Shown here: one piece after another, positions 36,854-48,002 of the stretch
How the letters are laid out: each line of letters opens with the position of its first letter
Position numbering within the stretch: position 1 is the stretch's first letter
Origin: Montifringilla adamsi
Taxonomy: Eukaryota > Chordata > Aves > Passeriformes > Passeridae
Length of the DNA: 64,000 nucleotides
Reading direction: 5' to 3'
Assembly: GCA_017590115.1 (NCBI GenBank)
Contig: JAGGNK010013558.1
Coordinates: 16,408,598-16,472,597, forward strand
The notes under the pieces: model-generated
Databases searched by the model: none
What the model saw: the letters and a program-made list of their open reading frames with translations, nothing else
Told to the model about the DNA's origin: nothing
Made by a program: the position numbers and the translations under genes

Positions 36854-37015
36854 AGAGTCATAGACTGATTAGGGTTGAAAAGGACCTTAAAGCTCATCTT
36901 CTAGATCCAGCTCTTCCATGGCCAGGGACACTCAACCAGACCAGGCTGCTCCAAGCCCTGTCCAACCCGGCCTTGAACAGCTCCACAAATGGAATATCTG
37001 CCACCATTTCTCTCA
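36854..37015 (-). mobile_element. CR1 LINE 3' fragment (antisense)
   Basis: Reads as the reverse complement of the avian CR1 3' end: AGAGTCATAGACTGATTAGG, then GTTGAAAAGGACCTTAAAGC, TCATCTTCTAGATCCAGCTC, CCATGGCCAGGGACACTC, ACCAGACCAGGCTGCTCCAAG, CCCTGTCCAACCCGGCCTTG, and a last match near ATGGAATATCTGCCACCATTTCTCT. It is 5'-truncated, as nearly all avian CR1 copies are. The 185-codon plus-strand frame spanning 36748-37305, the longest in the window, overlaps this fragment and is not a gene. Matching is to remembered CR1 consensus features. Confidence 0.85.
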
Positions 37016-38411
37016 GGTTCAAATGCTGTGGAATGAGACACAGCTGCCCACACAGGCACTTTTCTTGGGCTGCAAAACTGAGCCTCATTCCCTTCAGGCA
37101 GCCCCAGGTCGGTGGTTCCTTTGCCAACAGGTTTGCAGTGGTTCACTACAACCCCTGCACCGGGCACAGACCCCAAATCCCGACTGCCCAGCTCATACCT
37201 GGACATCCAGCAGCTTCATCCCAAGGCCAGCTCTGTCTCCACAAGCTGGGATTTCCAGTGCAGCCCATGTGTTCCAGCCACACCAGCTCCTCCAGGCGCT
37301 CATGAGGCCCATCACAGACACAGGGAGATTTTAAAGGGTGTTCTGTGAAACAAGGAGAATAAAAATCAATGGCACTACATAATTCAGCCAGTGCCTTTCT
37401 TTGCTCACAAATCTTCATTTGATCAGCTGGGGAAATTATGAATCATCTAAAAATAATGCAGTAAAGCTAGTCAATGACAATTGTAACATAAAGACTAATA
37501 GAGATGGTGGTGTGACTCTGGTACATTCTATTCTGCTAAATCCCATTTATAATTTTTAATAAAAACAGTAACACTTTACGATAAGTGGACATCATTTAAT
37601 GCTCAATTACTATCAAATTCCTTTGGAAATATGTATTAAGCACAATAGCTCTGCATTTATACCAGGAGGGTTCCTTGAGATTGATGTTATCACAGGGAAT
37701 ACTAGGGGAATGTCAAATCCAGCACCAGTGCACTCAATATTTTTGCCCTCTGGGTCATGTATCTTTTCCTCCCCCACCCTGACATTTGAGATGAATCCTT
37801 ATCTATGTGGAGAAGAACCATATAAATTATATACATGCTGCATTTAAAACAAAAAAAAAAAGAAATTTGCAACACAGGCTGGCAAGGCCTTTAGTAATGA
37901 TTAACTGAGACATTTTTGAATAACAATACAAAAGGTACAGCTCCTAAGCAGGCAATTTTCTCTTGAAGGCCAAAAGGTTTCTAAACCCCCATGGTTATAA
38001 AACAAGCATTACTCCAGATAAAGCACTAAACCTTTACAGCAGAACTAACTTCAACTTACTCAAGATTTCTCTTAGCAAGAAAAATATAATAAATATTCAT
38101 CCTCTACTTGCAAAAGGTCTTGTACTGCAACATCCTCAGCTCTACCTTAGCATCTGAGCCCTCTAAGAGGTTGAGTACAGGTGGGATTAGTTATCCTGGA
38201 AAGCAGAGGGATCTCCCTGATCCCCTACAGCTGCCTGGCTCTGTGCTTTCAGCCCCACATGTAGGTGCTTTGACTCACCACTGCTCTGTCCTGGCAGGTT
38301 GTGGGAGAACTTCTTTGTCCCAGAGGTATCCAAGGGCAGAAACAAGGGGATGCAAACAGTGAGGCTGAAATTGAACGCTGGCAGGGTATGGCTGGACCCC
38401 ACTGAAGAAGT
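37016..38411. other. Unique noncoding sequence
   Basis: 37016-37340 is GC-richer with several overlapping frames on both strands and no recognised product. 37430-37860 is AT-rich and repeat-free and could be a conserved element; it ends in an A-rich tract (about 37848-37862). Nothing else was recognised. Confidence 0.4.
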
Positions 38412-38450
38412 CTAGACCAGTGGCTCCCACATTTTTTTAGCTACAACCTC
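38412..38450. mobile_element. Possible hAT-type transposon end
   Basis: CCAGTGGCTCCCACATTTTTTTAGC at about 38417-38441 resembles the 'CAGTGGTTCTCAAACTTTTTTAGC' start shared by many amniote hAT nonautonomous elements, and the following TACAACCTCTCTT recalls 'TACGACCCCCTTT'. No matching opposite terminus or 8-bp target duplication could be found nearby. At most this is one decayed end; the similarity may be fortuitous. Confidence 0.3.
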
Positions 38451-40036
38451 TCTTAGCAGCAGAGGCAATAAAAACAAAAATGGTTGGACTTGGTCTGGGA
38501 AATGCCTTTTGGGGAGCTGAATCCAAGGCTGTCCTTTCTCCTTGGAGGTATCCACACCCAGGGCTCTTAGATGGCTGCAGCCCCTGCCATGACTGCTCCC
38601 AAAATCTGTCACCTGAGGGGGGGTTTGAGCGGCCCTGCTGGCTTTGCAGTGAGGACTAACAAGGCTAGACAAGGTTGGAAGGACGGCAGGTACCTGCCAC
38701 AGGTCACCAGAGTCTTCAGTTTGCAGTCCAAAGACAAATTTAAAGGAGTGCATCTCTTCCTGGACCACAAACACCACCAACAGCTCCTTAAGCAGCTTGG
38801 AAAAAGGAAACACCAGTTGGAGGAAAGGGGGCATCCTAAAGGCTCCACTACAACTAACATCATTCCATTTAAATCATACTTCACATTTTCTGCTGGAACG
38901 CAATTTATCCCAGACCCCTGAGCAGCTCAGACACCTGGCATAATAGCCCATTAATTACTTCAGCATGGGAAATATATTTTCATATCTTTGATGCTCATTG
39001 CTAAACAATTCACATGTTCCCAAATGCACACCAGTGGTTTGTTCTTCTGCCTTTTAGACGTTAACAGGCTTTATTTTACAGTTTGACTTTAATCAACATC
39101 TCCCTGAACCCTGTGCAGCATGTGATAATGTTACACCCTCATGCAGGGTCACCAGTTCATTTAGGAACTCAGGACAAGGTATTTATATTTTGCTGCACTC
39201 GTGTTCTCATCGTGTTAAAGGTGATTACAACATCAAGTTTTGTCCAGTGTTTCAGTCTCTGAAGATGAAAGGTGCCATGAGGTACAATGGTAGCAGGTCA
39301 GCATTTTCAATAAGCATCCATCTGTAAATAAGTCCCTTAAAATATTGCAGCAGTGTGAGAGGAAGCTGCACCCTAATTGGGTAGAGTGAAAAGCCACAGG
39401 GCTTATAAATATAAGGTGTAGGTGATCTGTCTTGCCAAAAAAGAGGAGGTTCGTTATATGAAGGACACATTATCCTTTTCTCTTCCTATGATTCAGCATG
39501 GTAAGTAGTCATTCCTAATTGGCTTACAGCTTAGTATGAAATATTAGGATGCCACACAATGTGATGACACAGCTGGATTCCTAAGGGAAGCTGAAGAGTG
39601 ATCTGAAAACAGAAGAGGGACAAGAGCAGATGCGAGCCGGGGAAAAAAAAAATAGTTGTGGCTTAGAGAGTAGCATGTCATCCTTTATCCTCCTGCTCCT
39701 GTGTGCAGCACGCTGCTTTCCTGGGAGAGAGGCAAGAGACCTGTCATCTCACAGCTCCTAAATAAAACGTGGGGGGGAAAAAATGTGATTGCCGGGACTG
39801 TTGGAACAGGAAGAGCCAAGCAGGCTGAATAAATCCGGGCAATAGCTGCCTCGTCATGAAAAATACACTGCACAAATTTCACCTCTCGGTGCTTCAAATG
39901 ATGATTTCCTCAAATTTATTCTCGACTGGAAAGGATTTGCCAAATTACCAAGTCAAACAGTGCGTGGGTCACTCTCAGAAGTCCAGCACTGGGAGAGGAG
40001 GCACCCAGGTCTGTGCTGGGAGTTGTTTCCTGCGCT
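38451..40036. other. Unique noncoding sequence
   Basis: Frames at 38412-38834 (minus) and 38571-38921 (plus) oppose each other and carry no recognisable domain. 38930-39260 is AT-rich, repeat-free and may be conserved. 39740-40030 keeps several CpGs (CCGGGAC, TCCGGGC, CTCGTCATG, CTCGGTGC, CTCGACTGG, GTGCGTGGG, CTGCGCTGG), suggesting another candidate element. No gene was recognised. Confidence 0.4.
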
Positions 40037-40125
40037 GGCCTTGATTCAGGAAGGTAATTAAACAGCTGCCTACCTGAAGTCAATAGGGCCATTCACATGC
40101 ACTTAAGTGCTGCTGACGCCAGGCC
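40037..40125. mobile_element. Old palindromic amniote repeat relic
   Basis: GGCCTTGATTCAGGAAGG, then GAAGTCAATAGGGCCATTCA, CATGCACTTAAGTGCTGCTG and a final CAGGCC follow the layout of a widespread amniote palindromic repeat whose arms read 'CCTGATTCAGCAAAGCACTTAAGCACATGC' around a central 'GACTTCAATGGGACTACTCACATGC'. The match is to the spaced landmarks (GATTCAG, TCAATRGGRCC, CACATGC, CTTAAGTGCT) and not continuous. It is an old nonautonomous element fossil. The family name is not certain. Confidence 0.5.
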
Positions 40126-43100
40126 GAGGGGAATAGGCTTCTCAGGGGGAGATTTTTGCTGCAAATACTAGTGCTAATTCAAAATTCACTTTCTGCAAAG
40201 TCCTTCCCCTGCAGTCAGCTGAAATTAGCTATATCCACTGTGGTGCTTGCCAGGAAACTTGATAGAATATCGCCCAAAGTGAACATAAAGGAGAAATAAA
40301 CACAGCAGAAATTAATAACAGGAGTTCAGACTGGTAGGTTGCAGGAGATGTGTTATAAATTTCATCCAGCTGTAATGCAAATTCTGCCAAATGATTGGGA
40401 ACATCTCTCTTTTTATATCACTGTTTCACTACATATTAATAGCAACCAGTTACTGATGCAGTACTAAAATATTAATGATATGGTCATAAACCTGAATCAG
40501 TGCCTAACTTGGCAGAACAACGTAGGGCATCTTTTCAATCACGTGTGAACAAAACCAGTTTTCAGAAACCATTTTGTAACTGCAAAACCATGTGAGCAGA
40601 AGTAATAGCAGGGCTATTTTAGGCACAAAAAAAATTGTTAGTCTTCCTTGGAAAATCAACAGCCCTGTTGAGATGTACAGTATGGGTGCCTAGATCTGTC
40701 TGCAAGGCTGAGAGAATCTCAAACCAGGCAGAAACAAAGTTCATGCAATTAATTAGTAAGATTTCATCTATGATTTCATCTGCAGCTGATATGGCTGACT
40801 TTTATCTGTGCATTAGAGACAATAGCATCCAGCCCCTGGGGATCAATTGTTTCAGCAGGATTTAGCCCTTTGTTCTGGACTGAGATGGAATATGGGAACC
40901 AAGAAATCCAAAGCAAAACCTAGAATTTTTACACTTGCCTGATGTTAGAACAGGTGAATTTATCAACTCTGTATTGCATCATCTGTGACCACAACAGAAA
41001 TTTGGGGATGGTAAAAGGATTTTAAAGTCAGAAATTTCCCTTGTACCTTTTTTATTTTCCAGTCTTGGAAACATACACAGACACTGAAGTGCCCTTCCCA
41101 GGAGAGCCAGGGGTCAGTGCCAGCTAAACAAGGCAGCCCTTGGGATGCTTGGTTCTCTATAAAAGAGAAGCAGGTCTTGAAGTCTCCTCACTTCTCACTT
41201 TGACTAAGCTCTACCAGAACTGGGCTGGTTCATTTCATTATTCACATTTGTCCCTTTCTGTGCAGATGGGGCCATGCATCCAAGCTCCTTTCACACACCT
41301 TTAATTGCAGCTACAAATTAAGATAAGGACAGACACAGAAGGATTCTGGATTCTGTACAATTCCCATCAGCAGCTAGCACCCCAGGAAGAGCTGGAATAC
41401 TAAAAGAATATTTTATTTCTACATTTCCAAAGGACACAGGAAATGGCTCGTTCCTCCTTCAACCCATCAGGATCCAAAATCAGCTCTGGAAAAACTCATA
41501 TATTGCCAACATTTTGCATTGTCAATACTAAACCAAGGACATTGCTTTAAAGGTCTTTAACTCCTGCTTCTCTAACTCATCAGTGCACAAATAAACTGAC
41601 TTTGGTCATGACTGAGTTTTCCATTTAGAAGTTCAGAGAATGGCATGAAATTAATTATTAAGAAGGGTCTTTTTTTTTTTTTTTCCTGGTTTTGAACCGC
41701 AGTTACATAAATGAGGACCCAAATCCCACAGAGATATCACTTAACAGTGTCAGCACCTGGGAGGCAGGGCTGATCACTGCGACAGTGTCTTTATTATTTG
41801 CTGCCCAGAGTCACTGCAGTCACTTACAGCAATGATAATCTTTCTTCATTATACCTGCAAGCAGATGCCATCGAGGTGTGACTGACAATCATCCCTTCAG
41901 AGTAAGTGATCACATCCATTGGCTCCTTGTTTATTAATAACACCGTTGAAATTTCAGTGTAGCTTCTGCTCAGGTGGAAGATAACATTTATTTGATTGAC
42001 ACCTGTCATTAGGAAAGTTTCTCCTACAACTGAAGCAGCAAATAATACAGCCTGACTGCAAACCAAGTTGCCAAAACAAAGACTTTCTTTGGTCTACAAG
42101 TTACCAGAGCAGGAGGAAAACTGCTTGTGTTTTGAAACTCGTTCTAGCAAGACACTGCAAATCTCTCACATCTAAAGCCTACTCTAAAAAACCAAAAAAA
42201 CCCTGTCTCTTGGAAGGAGACAAGTCAAACATAACTCAGTCCTTTATTCTTTTTCTCTCTTACCATGCTTTACAGATAATTGTTTCATCTTGTTCTTCTG
42301 TTTCCAAGAAAGACCTTTCTAAATCCTCAGGCAATATTCAGAGCAGGCAGATTTTTCTTTGAGTGTTCAAGGCTGATCTGATCAATTTAAAAAGAGGAAG
42401 GTTACAGTATATTTTAAACCAAATACCCCATAGTATAAAATCTCAGAGGCCATTCTAAAGAAAAATATATTTTGTTAGCAAGTAAATGCAAAGAAATGAT
42501 AAAGGGATTAGGTACAACCCACTTTCTCATGTGTCCTCTGGGATTTTCTGCATTGTTCTCTCGGTTTAAAGGGTTTAAAATACAAGGGTAAGGCTGCTGA
42601 AGTCCTGGACATGTGAGTTCTGTTCTCTGGCTGGAAATGAAGTGCCACAGATCACACAAAATTCTTTCTGGCTGTTTTGTTCCCCCACATTTTTGTCCTT
42701 TTCCACCCATAAAAGCTATGAATCATCTCCAGCCACAGAGTCTCCCAGCATGTGATGCACCACAGGGCCCCACAATCTTATCTGAGGCTCTTTGGACCCA
42801 GGTGCAATGTAAACACTCTTCACCACTGGGACTCCCTTACAAGGTTTAGAGTCTCTCTTTGCAACTGCAAATTCCCAGTGAAGTACAACTGCTGCCTCAA
42901 GGCTCCTTAAGGCCTCAGGAATCAGACCTGGCATAACATGAAATTTGCTTCTCCCTTTACAAACTGGCTAAATAAACTCACCTTCCTTACAATGGGACAC
43001 TCTTCATTTCCCTGTCTTTCATTCTCTCCTCCCTCTTGTTGATTCCAAAAGGACACCATAAAGACCAACCATCAGGCCAATTTTTTTCCAATTTTCCTTT

Positions 43101-43479
43101 GCAATCACATTCCCTTTGTCACCTGAACGCAGTGTATGGAATTTGCAGCCTGGGTGTGAACAGCTTCTGGAATTATCTCCCCTGGACAAGACACCAAAGC
43201 AATTCAAAGGCAAGTAAACAGAATGCAGAAATACTCCTGAATAGGATTACATCATGTTCCTAAATCCTAACCCTGGCACTCCAGCAGTTATCCATTCCTC
43301 CTTTCCTTCTTCCCTTCTGGCTAATATTTTCCTACCCAGAACTCAGTCCACATTGCCACAGCAATCAAAAATATTCTGTAAAGTTGCTAAGCCTCCAGAG
43401 CTTGGCAAGCTGTATTGTAACACCAAAATATGCTCTTGACAACCAGTGACCCCAAAAGCTGATATGATCAAACACATCC
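40126..43479. other. Unique noncoding sequence with AT-rich candidate block
   Basis: 40140-40640 is repeat-free, AT-rich and holds many TAAT cores (CAGAAATTAATAACAGG near 40307, TACATATTAATAGC near 40432, AAAATATTAATGATATGG near 40466) and could be conserved. T15 lies at 41670-41684. Opposing frames at 42414-42849 and 43019-43263 are chance-like. No gene or mobile element was recognised. Confidence 0.4.
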
Positions 43480-44420
43480 CCCCATGAAAGAAAGAACAAG
43501 GCTGTAATCAGTTTTACCATTTAAAGGAAAATAAATCCTAATCCTTTGCTGTTCTGTGGTATTCCTCTAATTGCTGTTTCCTTACACATTCAAACATCTC
43601 CAATTTGGTTCTGTTGTTTGAATGTCACTTGGAATCAAATCAGTGTTGCAGATACAACGTCTTTGAACCTTTTAGTCCAGCTGTGAACTTTAGGCTTAAT
43701 CCTTTAGGGCGCCCCTGTCTAGCAAGCTTTAATGTATATTAAATTTTCTAAAAGGAGAGCAAAAGTGGTCAAAGCAAGATAGTGCAAGGTTCTGTGTTTC
43801 ATAAATTAATAAGCATCACCAACTGCATTGCTTGACCCTTTAAACTCTGTGAAATTAATATAAGTAGACAACCAAAGTGCACTTGGCCCCTGAAGAGCCT
43901 TGGAAGTTCACTTAAGCAATCCAAGTTTCCTTAAAGTTTTATAAGCCAGCTTTTAAAGCAAGTCCTTTGTACTTATTACTGGTGACAGTGAGCATTACAA
44001 CAGCCAATGAACCTTTGCTGACTTCCGACCCCAATATGGTAGAGCACAGTTATCAAGGGAAATATCAGAATCAAAGCTTGTATATTACATCGAGGTCCTG
44101 ACTCCTGCAAGAGCCCCCCACAGACTCCTCAGAGTATGTCAGGGAAATAAACAGCTAATATTCTCAGACATCTACTTATGATGTACGGATATTACTGTTT
44201 ACTTAAGCACTTTTGGCATAGTAACATCCACCCCCACCTCCCAAATAAAAACTGAAGCCTCTCACGAAGGAAGCTGTGGCACTCCCAGCTCCTTCGTAAG
44301 AAGACAAAATTTAGATCTTTTCTTTAACCTTGAAAAACCCCCTCCACTTGGTGGTGGTGAGTCAAGCAACACTAAGTGTTCATCTTAAGCGATTAATGGA
44401 TTTAAATTATTAATTGGCAC
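43480..44420. promoter_or_regulatory. Candidate conserved noncoding block with a CpG-bearing hairpin
   Basis: A long repeat-free AT-rich block with no notable reading frame. Landmarks are TTTAATGTATATTAAATTTTC near 43728, AAATTAATAAGC near 43803, and retained CpGs (GGGCGCCCC, ACAACGTC, TTCCGACC, ATCGAGG, TGTACGGAT, CACGAAGG, TTCGTAAG, GCGATTAATGG). An imperfect hairpin lies at 44264-44297 (ACGAAGGAAGCTG pairing with CAGCTCCTTCGT, one bulged base, loop about 9 bases). The hairpin might encode a structured RNA or be incidental. Regulatory role inferred. Confidence 0.38.
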
Positions 44421-47355
44421 TAGGTAGGCATGGTGAGGAATACCCAGCCTTCTCTGAGCCCTGCACATGGGCTGAGACTGCCTGGAACAAAGAGGGCTCT
44501 GTGAATCCACACCTACTGTGTTCTGGCATCAATCCTGCAGTCACTTGTAATACTTGAGTTAGCATCCTGTAGAAATAAGATATCCCAGTACTGCCAGCTG
44601 ATTATATTTTTCATAATGTAAAAGGTTCTTGATGAATTATTCAGGGGCTTTTCCCACTGTTTAACGAAAAAAAGAAAAAAAAAGAAGAAAAGAGAGACAG
44701 AACCTACTAAGGCAGTCAGGTTTCTGGGAATAAACAGGCTGACAGGCAGTGGCGCCAAATATTAGTAATTATTATTGGACTGTAAAGCCCAATTAATGAT
44801 GATGTTTAAGCTAAACTTTTCAAAAGGGCAGGCAGAAATTCAAAGCCAGACAGGTTTTTTGATGAGATGAGAAATCACAAGATGATCTGCTGAAGGGCAT
44901 CCAACCCTATTGCATGTGTCCCCCTCCAGCCGTGAAGGCAGAGAGGGCACATGTTATCTGTTCTCTCCACCTGTTAACAACATTTGGGTGAAGCTTTTGC
45001 AGACATTTAATGACACTGATTTCCATTTTTTCATCTCATTTGTCTGCCTAGGTTTGGGCATGGACAGAGACAATAACATCAGAGCATGGGGAAAATAAAT
45101 AGACAAATATAGAGGCATATTTTATATATATACCATACATGATTGTGCATAAGAAATAAAACCCAAACAAAAAGCAGACATCAGGTATTAGGAAATAATT
45201 GATGAAATTCCCTAGCAGAAACATGGATAACAAGAGACAGATGGAAAAAGGAGGTACTTTGAGGAATGTGGCTCACAAATTCCACACAAAGTGAACATTA
45301 CCAGGGACAGGCTGGTGACAGGGTCACAGTCCCTGCCAGGCACTTGTCTGCTCTGAGAACAGGGAAGTTCATTTAGCAACTCCCTGATTATTAAATATAA
45401 ATTAGATCATAAGTGAACCTTGAAATACTTTGGGCCTATTCTGACACGTTGTTCCAATTCAAATTTTTTATGAGTGTAACCAAGAAGTGATTATTGAAGA
45501 TGGAATCACATTAATTGATCTTTATCAATAAAACTGCTAATTTGAATGTATATATATAACCACAGCCATCTACAGTGGTATTAGTGGTTTGATTGCATGA
45601 ACCAATACTGCAGGAAATCAAAATATGTTCAAATGAATCCCATGCACTGACTGGACACAAGGCTGAGGGACCACCCTAATGCAGCATGAGGAAGCAAATA
45701 ACAAAATTGTTGACATGAGAGAAAAATTCCTGCATTTAGGACTCCTTGATTTGGAAGCCAGTCACTGGTTCCTACTGCCTTTTCCTCAAAGTTATCCATC
45801 TTCTTGCTTGTGAGTGGATCCCCAGCTGGTGTCAGGGGGAGATGTCCACAAGGAACAGGAGGTTTTTAAGGGATGTGACAAAAGAGGTCTGAATCTCCTC
45901 CCAAGAAAGGAAAGCCAACTTTGCAAATCCCAAATCTTCCGCACCAGCCTCAGAAGAAGGCTCTGGTAAATGCTCATTTAGCTCTGGCAGAACAGGCCCT
46001 GCCTAAGAAAGACAAGCTGTGAGTCCTCCAGCTCTCTTTTTGGGAAAACTTTGTGTAACACTATCTCGAGAGAAGCGAGACAAATGTCTCTCAAACATGA
46101 AACCTGTTTTTCTTACTTGGAACAGTTCAGTACTGGAGAACCTGTAGGAGCTTGCAGATGAGACATTAATTTGTTTTCCACCTTTCCCCAGGAGATTTCC
46201 AGGCTTTCTGATGAATGAGCTCTGTCTTCCTAGCTCCCATATTCAGTCAGGCCTGAGACACATCTTTGTTTTTTGGTTCCTTGGATCAGGAAAGTTTGCC
46301 GAGTCTGGGGGAGTCTCAGAACTGCCTTCCAAGTCACTAAAGTCTTCTGCAGACCACTTTTGATTAGCCAGCTGGAAAAGAAAAGTGCCTTTTATCAAAT
46401 CCCCTGGGGCTAACTCATATTGAAAATAACTTGTTCTTAACACTTTTAGAAGCAGGATTTCAAATGATGAATGAAGAAGAATATTCTCTGTCACAGGGTT
46501 TTCTTTGTTTTTCAAGTCCTCAGAGGGAGTTTGTGATCTTTGAAACTCTGGGACTGAGAGCTCAGTCATTTCCCACTGAACTTGCCACCGTTTCCTTCTG
46601 CAGAAGGCTGGCTATGTCTTGCAAAAGAAAAGAAGATTATCCTGGCAGTACATGGCCAGAGCATTTCCATAACTCAGGTAATCAGTCTCGGGCAAAGATC
46701 TACTTTTTTCCTTTCTTCAGGCAGCAGTCAATACCAAACACTGCAATCCTGACTGTCCATGAACATTCCTGCCACACAAATGGCTTTCACAATCATGGGA
46801 AATTGCCAGGTTATGTCTAACTTCACATACTGGTTTTCTGGTTTGTTTTAAATGTCTCATACCTTTGCTCTTTGAAATGTCTGAAGGTTTTGCTTTTTTA
46901 ATTTTGGGGTGTTTTTTCTTTCAGTTTAGCAAATTCTCAAAAGCTCTTAGTTTTTTCTCAGGAAGAACAGAATCAGGCTTGAATATGTAATTAGAATTTT
47001 TTAAGTTTCTAAGCTAATTTTCTTAAATACAAAACAAAAAGAAATGGCAATATGAAAATAGGTTTTGCTCAAGTGTTCAAAATTTTCAGTGGCTAAAAAA
47101 AGACAGAGTGTTATTAACAGCTTCAAAGTTTTCCAAGTTTTAAGGGAATCCAGTAGAACTTTTATGAGACAAGAAACCCTTTTCTGACAATTTTATCAGT
47201 GAAGCTTATAAAAGAAAGATCTAACAGACAATGCATAAGAAAACCACTGAGACTATCAATTAAAACCACAAATCCTCTACTTGGCTCAGAAAATTCCACA
47301 GTGAGTGGATATTAATTTCAAGGATACAACTTAGTAACTATAAACAGGGTTAAAT
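44421..47355. other. Unique noncoding sequence
   Basis: A-rich low complexity lies at 44666-44694 and a TA patch at about 45121-45132. 44755-44840 and 45400-45560 are AT-rich, repeat-free candidate elements (TATTAGTAATTATTATTGG near 44760; CATTAATTGATC near 45509). A 108-codon minus frame at 46243-46569 and a 129-codon plus frame at 46431-46820 overlap head-on; neither product is recognised and no splice or initiation context supports them. The stretch 46830-47110 is T/A-rich and unremarkable. Confidence 0.4.
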
Positions 47356-47495
47356 GAATCAGAGAATAGCCTGACTTGGAAGGGACTCACGAGAATCATC
47401 GAGTGCAACTCGAGGCCCTGCACAGGACACCCCAAGGTTTCTGTACGTGACATTGTACAAACAAGATCTAATGAAGACAGGCACTGCTGGTGCAG
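47356..47495 (-). mobile_element. CR1 LINE 3' fragment (antisense), second subfamily type
   Basis: GAATCAGAGAATAGCCTGAC, TTGGAAGGGACTCACGAGAA, TCATCGAGTGCAACTCGAGG, CCCTGCACAGGACACCCCAA and then GTGACATTGTACAAACAAGA follow the reverse complement of the CR1 subfamily whose 3' end reads '...GGATCATCGAGTCCAACT...TGCACAGGACAACCCCAA...GCRTTGTCCAAACGCT'. The order and spacing fit. It differs from the tail type at 36854 and 55493, so this is a separate, more diverged insertion. The right boundary is uncertain. Confidence 0.75.
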
Positions 47496-47794
47496 TCCCA
47501 CCAAGAGAACCAGACACACCACTCCTGCTGACTTCCCCTGACTCCCTAATTTGGGTGAAAACAGGATTTTCTTGGTTAGAGTCAGCTCAGGTCCCCCTGT
47601 GCAGCGCTTCCTCGGGATGCAGAGCTGCACTTAGGTCCTTCCAGCCCACTGGACACTGAGCCCACGGGTATTTTAGGGTTAATAAGTCACCTGGTCCTGG
47701 CTCTGGGGTCCCACCAGGGGACCCCAGAAAAGGGGAAAGATTTAGATTCCTTCAGGGTGAAAGACAGTGGATATAAATGAGCTATACAAAATAA
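47496..47794. other. Unclassified spacer between two opposed CR1 fragments
   Basis: About 300 bp between an antisense CR1 (left) and a sense CR1 (right). No gene was recognised. Some of 47496-47640 may be an extension of the left CR1, but landmarks are lost. Confidence 0.4.
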
Positions 47795-48002
47795 AGTTTG
47801 CCCTGTGAGGGTGGGCAGGCCCTGGCACAGGGTGCCCAGAGGAGCTGTGGCTGCCCCTGGATCCCTGGAAGTGCCCAAGGCCAGGCTGGACAGGGCTTGG
47901 AGCAGCCTGGGAGAGTGGAAAGTGTCCCTGCCCATGGCAGGGGGTGGGACAAGATGGGCTTTAAGGTCTCTGACAACCCAAACCATTCTGTGATTCTGTG
48001 AC
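47795..48002 (+). mobile_element. CR1 LINE 3' end (sense), best-preserved copy in the window
   Basis: Landmarks in order: CCCTGTGAGGGTGGGCAGG, CACAGGGTGCCCAGAGGAGC, CTGGATCCCTGGAAGTGCCC, AAGGCCAGGCTGGACAGGGC, TTGGAGCAGCCTGGGAGAGT, GTCCCTGCCCATGGCAGGGG, GGGCTTTAAGGTCTCTGAC, and the terminal AACCATTCTGTGATTCTGTG, which shows the octamer repeat diagnostic of CR1 3' ends. It is 5'-truncated and lacks a poly-A tail, as CR1 elements do. It carries no ORF2 domain. Opposing frames across it are by-products. It appears less diverged than the other CR1 pieces here. Confidence 0.92.

Noticed and set aside
37010..37030. GGTTCAAATGC as a tRNA T-loop (tRNA gene or tRNA-derived SINE)
   Set aside because: It lies at the edge of a CR1 fragment, with no A-box, acceptor stem or anticodon arm at the right spacing. 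No tRNA-like cloverleaf was seen elsewhere either.
36748..37305. Longest open frame (185 codons, plus strand)
   Set aside because: It overlaps an antisense CR1 3' fragment (36854-37015) and GC-rich flank; several other long frames overlap it on both strands; no domain is recognisable.
38412..38834. 140-codon minus-strand frame
   Set aside because: An opposing 116-codon frame covers most of it, and the end overlaps a possible transposon terminus.
46243..46820. Head-on overlapping frames of 108 and 129 codons
   Set aside because: Either could look protein-like but no domain, initiation context or splice signal distinguishes one from chance.
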